DNA from: Bin87 sp965243255
Lineage (GTDB): Bacteria; Chloroflexota; Dehalococcoidia; Lucifugimonadales; UBA3495
Assembly (NCBI GenBank): GCA_965243255.1
Contig: CBDEUH010000004.1
Span: 1,612,001-1,676,000, forward strand
Length of the DNA stretch: 64,000 bases
Direction: 5' to 3'
Shown here: positions 58,620 to 64,000 of the stretch, one piece after another
Position numbering within the stretch: position 1 is the stretch's first letter
Layout: the number at the start of each line of letters is the position of its first letter
The notes under the pieces: generated by a model
What the model saw: only the letters and a program-made list of their open reading frames with translations
What the model was told of the DNA's origin: nothing
The model's database searches: none
Made by a program: the position numbers and the translations under genes

Positions 58620-60254
58620 ATGAATCACGATGTGCCAAACAACTATCAAGAAACTGATAGACACGATCTCCTACCATTGGCATATCGCCTCGCGCGCTTG
58701 GGTAATCCAGAAGAGGCGATCCGCGCTCTGGAAATCGCAGTTAGTGATCCTGAGTCTGATAATGTCGAATTGCGGCATATAGCACGATTGCTGAACCGGC
58801 TAGAGGCAGGGAAAGAGCAAACGACAGGACTCCTAGTCAAACTAGCTAATCATCCAAGGGCACGAACTTACCAGAAAGGTGATTTCGCAAACAAATTGGC
58901 CGATTTAGGGGCAGTGGACGAAGCTGCATCCGTGTACCGCTCACTTAGCAGCGATCCGCTCGCCACATCCGAGGATAAAATTGTAGCAGCCAAAGCTCTT
59001 GCCGGCCTGGGCAAAATCGAGGAAGCGGCCACGATTCTGGTGAACTCAGCCAACGACGCAACTGCCTTCTATCATGACAGGATAGCATCGGCGAAGGCTC
59101 TGGTCTCCATCATCAGTATGGATGAAGTAAAACCGATTATGGTCGCTCTCGCTGGTAACCAGACGGCCTATGGCTATGATCTCGACACAGCAGCCAAAGC
59201 ACTTGCTTTTGTCGGTAGCCTGGACATCGCTACAGCTAAACTTCAGGCCATTATTGCTGACATTGACGTTGATGCCAAAACCAAACTGCGAGCCGCGAAG
59301 ACCCTGCGCAGCTTTGGCGAAATGACAGAATCTATGTCAACGTTGGTTCACATAGCAGGTGATAATTCAGTTCACGGCCACGTCAGACTCGAAGCTGCTC
59401 AAACTCTTCATGCATTCGATAGAACTGCGGATGCGATAGCCGCATTCAACGATGTGGCTAACGACGGAGAGGTTGACAATGATGCCCCGGTCTCAGCATC
59501 GAAGGTCCTTTATGATATGGGCAATACTGATGAGGCGGTAGCCGGATTAATCAGATTGGCCAAGAGCACAAATGCCAATAGATACCCTCGTATGCTGGCG
59601 GCGAAGACTCTCGTCGAGTACGGTAAAACCGAAGAAGCCATACCAGCCCTCATATCAATCGTTGATGTCCCTGAGACCAGATATTCAGCACAGCACAGGG
59701 CCGCCCAGATTTTGCTGAACTTGGGAGAAATGGAGATAGCCGAAGCCGCTATGCTTGCGCTGGTCAATAATCGCAGAGCCAAAATCGATATTCGTGAGCG
59801 CGCTGCAAGAGACTTAGCTGTCATAGGGAGAGTTGAGGAAGCGGTCCAAGCATTCATCCCGATAGCGCACAATACTAGATACGCAGGCAGCACCAAAGCA
59901 GGTGCCGCCATCTTGCTCGCAGATCTCGGCAAACGCGATGAAGCGATATCGGCTTTAACTTCTATTGTCGCAAACGCTGCTACCAAGGGCAGCGGTATAT
60001 GCGGAGCCGCCAAAACCCTTGTAAATTTCGGCGAAAAAGACATAGCAGTGAACGCCTTGGTCCGCCTAGCTAACGCAAAGGAATTGACGGATGACTGCTC
60101 TCATCGCAACGATGCAGCATCTTTACTGGCTGAGTTAGGCATGGTTCACGAAGCTACCCGAGCGATGAAGGCCATCGCTGACGACCCTTTGGTCCGCGAT
60201 TACCATAGGGGATTGGCGAGAAGAAACCTCGAACGCTTACAAAGGGCTAGGTGA
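58620..60254 (+). CDS. 34-residue helical-repeat (TPR/Sel1/HEAT-like) protein
   Basis: A 544-residue protein built from about fourteen 34-residue repeats of the form R.AAK.L...G...EAI.AL..IA.D......, each two helices; examples start at RAAKTLRSFGEM, LAAKTLVEYGKT, RAAQILLNLGEM, GAAKTLVNFGEK. No enzymatic domain, signal or membrane segment is seen. GC is clearly lower than in neighbours (near 48%), suggesting transfer. Similar solenoids form the C-terminal sensor part of STAND/NACHT defence ATPases, but no ATPase is fused here. Function unknown; candidate scaffold or sensor of the antitoxin-bearing patch. Confidence 0.7.
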   Translation: MNHDVPNNYQETDRHDLLPLAYRLARLGNPEEAIRALEIAVSDPESDNVELRHIARLLNRLEAGKEQTTGLLVKLANHPRARTYQKGDFANKLADLGAVDEAASVYRSLSSDPLATSEDKIVAAKALAGLGKIEEAATILVNSANDATAFYHDRIASAKALVSIISMDEVKPIMVALAGNQTAYGYDLDTAAKALAFVGSLDIATAKLQAIIADIDVDAKTKLRAAKTLRSFGEMTESMSTLVHIAGDNSVHGHVRLEAAQTLHAFDRTADAIAAFNDVANDGEVDNDAPVSASKVLYDMGNTDEAVAGLIRLAKSTNANRYPRMLAAKTLVEYGKTEEAIPALISIVDVPETRYSAQHRAAQILLNLGEMEIAEAAMLALVNNRRAKIDIRERAARDLAVIGRVEEAVQAFIPIAHNTRYAGSTKAGAAILLADLGKRDEAISALTSIVANAATKGSGICGAAKTLVNFGEKDIAVNALVRLANAKELTDDCSHRNDAASLLAELGMVHEATRAMKAIADDPLVRDYHRGLARRNLERLQRAR

Positions 60255-60277
60255 TTGCGTACATCTTTGGAATGCGC

Positions 60278-61126
60278 CTATACAATTCCCAGCACCACGT
60301 TATCGATCAGGCGGACTGAGCCCAGGCGGGCTGCTGTGGCTACCATTACCGGCTGGGCGTCGTTTGCTGCTTTTAGCGGGGCCATGGTGGTTGCATCTAC
60401 TATGCTGATGTAATCTACTGCGGAGAGCTGGGGTTCGGATTGCAGGATGGAGAGGGCGGCGGCTTGCAGCAGGTTGGCGTCGCGTTCGCCGGCTTGCCAG
60501 AGGGATTCGGCGGCCTGCAGTGCCCGGTACACTACGGGGGCGGCGGCGCGCTGTTCCGGCGTCAGGTAGGCGTTGCGGCTGCTCAGGGCCAGGCCGTCGG
60601 GCTCGCGGATGGTGGGCATGGTCACTACCTGGACGCCCAGGTTGAGGTCATCGTTCATCTTGCGGATGACGGCCACCTGCTGACCGTCCTTCTGGCCGAA
60701 GTAGGCGCGGTCGGGTCGGGTGATGGTGAACAGCTTGGCGACGACGGTGGCGACGCCGCGAAAGTGGCCGGGCCGGGCCTCGCCTTCCATTCCCTCGGCC
60801 ACTGCGCCGGGTTCAATCCAGGTGTCGAAGTCGTCGGGATAGACTTCGGAGGGCGGCGGGGCAAACACCAAATCCGTGCCCTGGGCCGACAGCAGTTCCA
60901 GGTCGCGTTCGAAGCTGCGGGGGTAGGTGGAAAAGTCCTCGTTGGCGCCGAACTGGGTCGGATTGACGAATATGGAGGCCGCCATGGTGACGTTGTCGGC
61001 CCTCGCCTGGCGGGTGAGGGACAGATGGCCTTCGTGGAGCGCGCCCATGGTCGGCACCAGGCCGAGGGGGCGAGGCGCAGCCTGGCAGGCGACGGTCATT
61101 TCGGCGCAGGTGGTGATGACTTGCAT
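60278..61126 (-). CDS. panC: Pantoate-beta-alanine ligase (pantothenate synthetase)
   Basis: A 282-residue enzyme making pantothenate for CoA. The PTMGALHEGHLSLTRQA nucleotide motif, SIFVNPTQFGANEDFSTYPR, EGEARPGHFRGVATVVAKLF, FGQKDGQQVAVIRKMNDDL and LALSSRNAYL are all canonical. Length standard. No panB or panD is next to it; it converges with the repeat-protein gene, 23 bp apart. Confidence 0.96.
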   Translation of the reverse strand: MQVITTCAEMTVACQAAPRPLGLVPTMGALHEGHLSLTRQARADNVTMAASIFVNPTQFGANEDFSTYPRSFERDLELLSAQGTDLVFAPPPSEVYPDDFDTWIEPGAVAEGMEGEARPGHFRGVATVVAKLFTITRPDRAYFGQKDGQQVAVIRKMNDDLNLGVQVVTMPTIREPDGLALSSRNAYLTPEQRAAAPVVYRALQAAESLWQAGERDANLLQAAALSILQSEPQLSAVDYISIVDATTMAPLKAANDAQPVMVATAARLGSVRLIDNVVLGIV

Positions 61127-61213
61127 GGTGTTTACGGATTCTTGATTCCGGCGGAATGAAGGGGGGTGACGGTTGGGAATTACGGTAGTAATTATCGGGA
61201 ATGACGGAAATAG

Positions 61214-62917
61214 TTATTCCGGCGGGAACAGTTCGTCGATTTCCCGCTGCATCCGCTGGGCGTCGGTTTCCGCCAACGATGCCGCGCCGGTCGGCGCGCC
61301 GGCAATAGCCATATCTGCATAGAACGACTCGTCGTAATCGCGGGGCCGGACTACCACCGGCATGGGCACGGCGTGGCCGAAGACCAGCGCCTGCTGCTTG
61401 CCGTCAAGCCGGGACAGCACACCTCGGAGCTGGCCTGCGTCGCGCGCGCCCATCAGTACGGCGTTCATGTCCCGGTCGTCGTTGAGAGCGCAGGAGAGGC
61501 GGGTTCCCAGCTGGCTCATCACCTCGGAGTCGATGCCGCTGGGCCGCTGGTCAACAATCATCAGCGTTACGTTGTACTTGCGCAGTTCGCGGGCGATGGA
61601 GCCGAAAATGGTCTGCGAGGCCACTTCTGGCGTCAGGAACTTGTGGGCTTCTTCGATGAATATGACCAGCGGGCGCGGCTCGTCGCCCTGTCCGCCGTCG
61701 GCCAGTTCCTTGCGCCGCACCCAGGTCTCGTGGATGCGGCGGGTGAGCAGGTTGCTCACCAGCACGTAGGCCGCCGTGTTCCGCCCGTACTGACCGAACT
61801 CCAGCACCACGTGGTTGCCGTGCTGCAGGTTTTCGATGATGCCGCCGGCGCTGGCGCTGCCCTGGCCCTGGTCGGCCAGGAACCCGAAGCGGCTCCACGC
61901 CGACAGCCGGCGATGGAGGGTCTGCAATGCCGCCAGGTTCACGCCGATCTCGTTGGCCAACTCGCCCACGTCGGCGCCGCTCAAGGCCAGGAACGCGCGC
62001 AGCCACTGGCCGCTGCCGTAGTGCCGTTCCAGGTTCCACGCCGTGGCCGCCGCCACCTCGGACAGGTTCAGCAAGTCGCGCAGCACTTCGATGTCGGCCG
62101 GCTCAATTTCGTCGTAGCCGATGCGCACGATGCCGTCGGGCGTGATGCCCCGGCGCCGGCTGCTGGCCTCGTCCAGGGTGAAGGTAACCACGCGGCTGGG
62201 GAACAGCTGCTTGAGTCCCTTGACCTGACCGCGGCGGTCGTTGTCCTGTCCCTGCCAGCCGTATTCGCTCTCCATGTCGAATACAAGCGACACGGCGTCG
62301 CCATCCTTGACCAGGCCGGCCAGCAGCATCCGGGCCAGGAAGGTCTTGCCGGACCCGGACGCGCCGAATACACCCACGGAGCGCTTCGCCAGCTCTTCCA
62401 GGTCCAAGCGCACGGAGGCCGCATCCATTCCCTGGGGAGAGCCCAGGGCAAAGGCCATCTCCTGCTGGGCGCTGAACACCGCGTCGATATCCGCCTGGGA
62501 TGCGGCGTACACCGGGGCGAAGTGCTCGGGTATGGTTTTGGCGGCCTCCGACGCGGCCATCGCGCCGCCCTCGGTTGGGGCGGTCATGCTGGGCATCACC
62601 GACAGCTGGCCGTAGGCCATGGTGCCGGCCATCACGTCCGCCATCAGGCCATCGGCGTTTTCGTCAACACCGCCGACGGGTGGGAAATGACGCAGGCTGT
62701 CGTTGACCGCGCGCAGTTCCAGGTCGGTAACCACGCCGAAGTAACGCTGGCGTCGTCCTCGTATCGTGACGAAGGAGCCCACGGCGATGTCCTCCACCGA
62801 CGCGGCGGCGTCCAGCCGCACGTCCAGCCCGCGGGACAGGGAACCGCCGACCACCACGCCGAGACGGCGCAAACCGCCGGAAGCGTATCCGTCGCCGATG
62901 CCGTTGGCCAGCGTCAT
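61214..62917 (-). CDS. HerA-like DNA-translocase ATPase (DUF87)
   Basis: A 567-residue RecA-fold hexameric ATPase. N-terminal HAS-barrel-like region (residues 10-80), Walker A GASGSGKT (185-192), Walker B-like PLVIFIEEAHKFL, arginine finger region QRPSGIDSEVMSQLGTRLSCALND. HerA works with the NurA nuclease in DNA end resection in archaea; here NurA is absent. The frame opens at 63145; the ATG at 62917 overlaps the upstream gene by 4 bp. It forms a coupled pair with the HAS-barrel-like protein. Confidence 0.85.
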   Translation of the reverse strand: MTLANGIGDGYASGGLRRLGVVVGGSLSRGLDVRLDAAASVEDIAVGSFVTIRGRRQRYFGVVTDLELRAVNDSLRHFPPVGGVDENADGLMADVMAGTMAYGQLSVMPSMTAPTEGGAMAASEAAKTIPEHFAPVYAASQADIDAVFSAQQEMAFALGSPQGMDAASVRLDLEELAKRSVGVFGASGSGKTFLARMLLAGLVKDGDAVSLVFDMESEYGWQGQDNDRRGQVKGLKQLFPSRVVTFTLDEASSRRRGITPDGIVRIGYDEIEPADIEVLRDLLNLSEVAAATAWNLERHYGSGQWLRAFLALSGADVGELANEIGVNLAALQTLHRRLSAWSRFGFLADQGQGSASAGGIIENLQHGNHVVLEFGQYGRNTAAYVLVSNLLTRRIHETWVRRKELADGGQGDEPRPLVIFIEEAHKFLTPEVASQTIFGSIARELRKYNVTLMIVDQRPSGIDSEVMSQLGTRLSCALNDDRDMNAVLMGARDAGQLRGVLSRLDGKQQALVFGHAVPMPVVVRPRDYDESFYADMAIAGAPTGAASLAETDAQRMQREIDELFPPE

Positions 62918-63507
62918 ATCGCCATCTCCCGCAACACTGCCTGCAGCCGCTGGGGTTCGTTGGAGAGCTCGGCGGCGAGGGTTCGGCCGGCGCGCAGCAG
63001 GAAGGCCCGGCCGTCGGAGGCCGCGCCGGACGCCAGACGCAGGAAGCCGGCCAACGCTGAATCCCCGCCGGGTGAGCGGTCGGCCAGCAGCAGGCGCAGG
63101 CAGCCGAGCTCGGCGGCGAAGTCGGCCGTTTCGCTGGCGTCGCAAGCGAACACAAAGGCGTGCAGGTTGGGCGGCTGCGCCGGGAGGCCCTGCCGGACGG
63201 ACAAACCGTTGCGATATCCCACTATGGTGGCGGTGAACCTGGTGGTCAGCATGGCCGACAGCTGGGGATTGGCAGCGTAGATTTCATCCTCGGACTCCAA
63301 GCCGGCCCCTCGGGGCGCCAGTGGACGGCTGGGGTCCAGCGGCTCGTTGCGGATTTCACGAACCACGGCGTACACCGGCGGCGACCCGATACGCAGCAGC
63401 GACCCCAGCGGCGGCGCAGAGTGCAACTGGTAGCACTGCGCCTCCACCCGCTCGGTCTGCGAAACGGTCACCTCGCCGACCCGTCGCCCTGCCTGCGTGT
63501 CCATCAT
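62914..63507 (-). CDS. HAS-barrel-like partner protein of the HerA ATPase
   Basis: A 197-residue protein of the ATP-synthase/HerA N-terminal barrel type: VGEVTVSQTERVEAQCYQLHSAPPLGSLLRIGSPPVYAVVREIRNEPLDP resembles a HAS-barrel; the last 80 residues are helical with Leu/Arg-rich LRLLLADRS and GFLRLASG. Its stop overlaps the HerA ATG (ATGA). A GTG at 63552 is also in frame, but the promoter box at 63543-63551 and the ATG pair at 63507 argue for the shorter form. The family call is by eye. Confidence 0.55.
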   Translation of the reverse strand: MMDTQAGRRVGEVTVSQTERVEAQCYQLHSAPPLGSLLRIGSPPVYAVVREIRNEPLDPSRPLAPRGAGLESEDEIYAANPQLSAMLTTRFTATIVGYRNGLSVRQGLPAQPPNLHAFVFACDASETADFAAELGCLRLLLADRSPGGDSALAGFLRLASGAASDGRAFLLRAGRTLAAELSNEPQRLQAVLREMAI

Positions 63508-63542
63508 CTCGTCCAACCCGCACCGGTCAAGTTGCGCTGCTG

Positions 63543-63551
63543 ATTGTAGCA
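63543..63551 (-). promoter_or_regulatory. Extended -10 promoter of the HAS-barrel/HerA pair
   Basis: TGCTACAAT on the minus strand; predicted +1 about 63536, 29-nt leader to the ATG at 63507. Confidence 0.5.
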
Positions 63552-63576
63552 CGCAGGGGAACGGCGGGGCCTCTGC

Positions 63577-63605
63577 TTGCTAGGGACGGAGGACGGTGCT
63601 ACAAT
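63577..63605 (+). promoter_or_regulatory. Promoter of tRNA-Asn
   Basis: TTGCTA (-35, 63577-63582), 17-bp spacer, TGC-TACAAT (extended -10, TACAAT at 63600-63605). Predicted +1 near 63612, 29 nt before the tRNA. Confidence 0.6.
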
Positions 63606-63640
63606 CAATATCCGTCGCCGTGTCCAGGCGACGTTACCGT

Positions 63641-63715
63641 TCCCCTGTAGCTCAGCGGTAGAGCGGGCGGCTGTTAACCGCTAGGTCGTAGGTTCGAATC
63701 CTACCAGGGGAGCCA
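63641..63715 (+). tRNA. tRNA-Asn (anticodon GTT)
   Basis: 75 nt with encoded CCA. Acceptor TCCCCTG/CAGGGGA, discriminator G; anticodon arm GGCGG-CTGTTAA-CCGCT with GTT; T arm GTAGG-TTCGAAT-CCTAC. Confidence 0.97.
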
Positions 63716-63726
63716 TTTTCCAACCA

Positions 63727-63751
63727 CCCGGCTGTTTTGGGCCGGGTTTTT
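63727..63751 (+). terminator. Rho-independent terminator of tRNA-Asn
   Basis: CCCGGC/GCCGGG stem (63727-63732 and 63741-63746) with 8-nt loop followed by five T at 63747-63751. It lies 11 nt after the tRNA. Confidence 0.85.
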
Positions 63752-63862
63752 CTTATTAATTCCGCGTTAAGCGTCTCCAATCTCATTACCCGTCGGTTCG
63801 GGACTATGATACGATTGTTGGTTGAGGGCCGGGTCAAGTCCATCGCCTTCAGGAGAGATTTC

Positions 63863-64000
63863 ATGCGCATGTCTATAGTCAGGTTGATTACCCTTGCGGG
63901 GCTGATTGCCCTGCTTCCCTTGATTATTGTCGCCTGCGGCGGAGGCGATGGTGACGGGACTGCATCGCAGACTGAGCAGTCCGGCGCGACTGCCGAAACC
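63863..64000 (+). CDS. Lipoprotein, N-terminal part (cut by window end)
   Basis: ATG with AGGAGA upstream. 46 residues are visible: lipoprotein signal ITLAGLIALLPLIIVACGGG with the lipidated Cys, then an acidic/Ser/Thr linker (DGDGTASQTEQSGATAE). The signal and linker style resemble the binding protein at 11217-13055, so a transporter binding protein is possible, but the domain is out of view. Confidence 0.75.
   Translation, partial: MRMSIVRLITLAGLIALLPLIIVACGGGDGDGTASQTEQSGATAET

Overview
High-GC bacterial chromosome, about 90% coding, with roughly 58 protein genes, 3 tRNA genes and no rRNA. The gene content is what I would expect of a heterotrophic Chloroflexota genome, perhaps the SAR202/Dehalococcoidia side: a family III CoA-transferase, two luciferase-like flavin monooxygenases, GMC and DAO-type oxidoreductases, D-2-hydroxyacid dehydrogenases, an amidase pair, etfBA and lipoprotein transporters. 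This placement is inference from content only; there is no rRNA to test it. TTG starts backed by good Shine-Dalgarno sites are frequent, and several genes have a -10 box so close to the ATG that their mRNAs look leaderless.

Layout. 1-2.8 kb: DUF1800/DUF1501 pair and an NHL propeller. 2.9-6.7 kb: Fur-family regulator, recF, sirtuin, MscS channel. 6.7-9.0 kb (minus): zinc alcohol dehydrogenase followed by a GrdB/PrdB-like gene split by one in-frame TGA, best read as a selenoprotein with a SECIS-like hairpin directly after the UGA. 9.2-13.1 kb (minus): peptide-type ABC importer (binding lipoprotein and two permeases, no ATPases). 13.2-20 kb: UvrD/PcrA helicase, tRNA-Ser, methyltransferase, ABC-F ATPase, CoA-transferase. 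20.1-24.7 kb: AtzG/AtzE-like amidase pair, GMC oxidoreductase, DAO oxidoreductase. 24.76-27.03 kb: a 2.3-kb segment bounded by 17-bp direct repeats of the tRNA-Thr 3' end, carrying a second, divergent GMC oxidoreductase.

27.2-32.6 kb: cupin, two flavin monooxygenases, methyltransferase, quinone reductase and hydroxyacid dehydrogenase, a catabolic-looking cluster. 32.6-33.4 kb: an 832-bp non-coding gap with a 63-bp tandem repeat. 33.4-40.6 kb: argD and argG, nitroreductase, aminotransferase, etfBA. 40.8-49.7 kb: TTC38-like protein, then a long minus-strand run of aspartic protease, hydroxyacid dehydrogenase, DCD-fold deaminase, a large P-loop PEPCK-like protein, malate synthase and 5'-3' exonuclease. 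49.8-57.7 kb: FlK-like thioesterase, bicupin, enolase, rsmG, histone-deacetylase-family enzyme, trmI, DUF2203, S1C protease, aldehyde dehydrogenase.

57.8-60.3 kb is a lower-GC accessory patch: a BrnT-like toxin remnant, an intact BrnA/CopG-like antitoxin and a 544-aa protein made almost wholly of 34-residue helical repeats. The window ends with panC, a HerA-like ATPase with a separate HAS-barrel-like partner, tRNA-Asn, and the start of a lipoprotein gene.

The most unusual items are the UGA-containing GrdB-like gene, the tRNA-bounded mini-island, the repeat-protein/antitoxin patch, and the 767-aa PEPCK-like protein encoded beside malate synthase.
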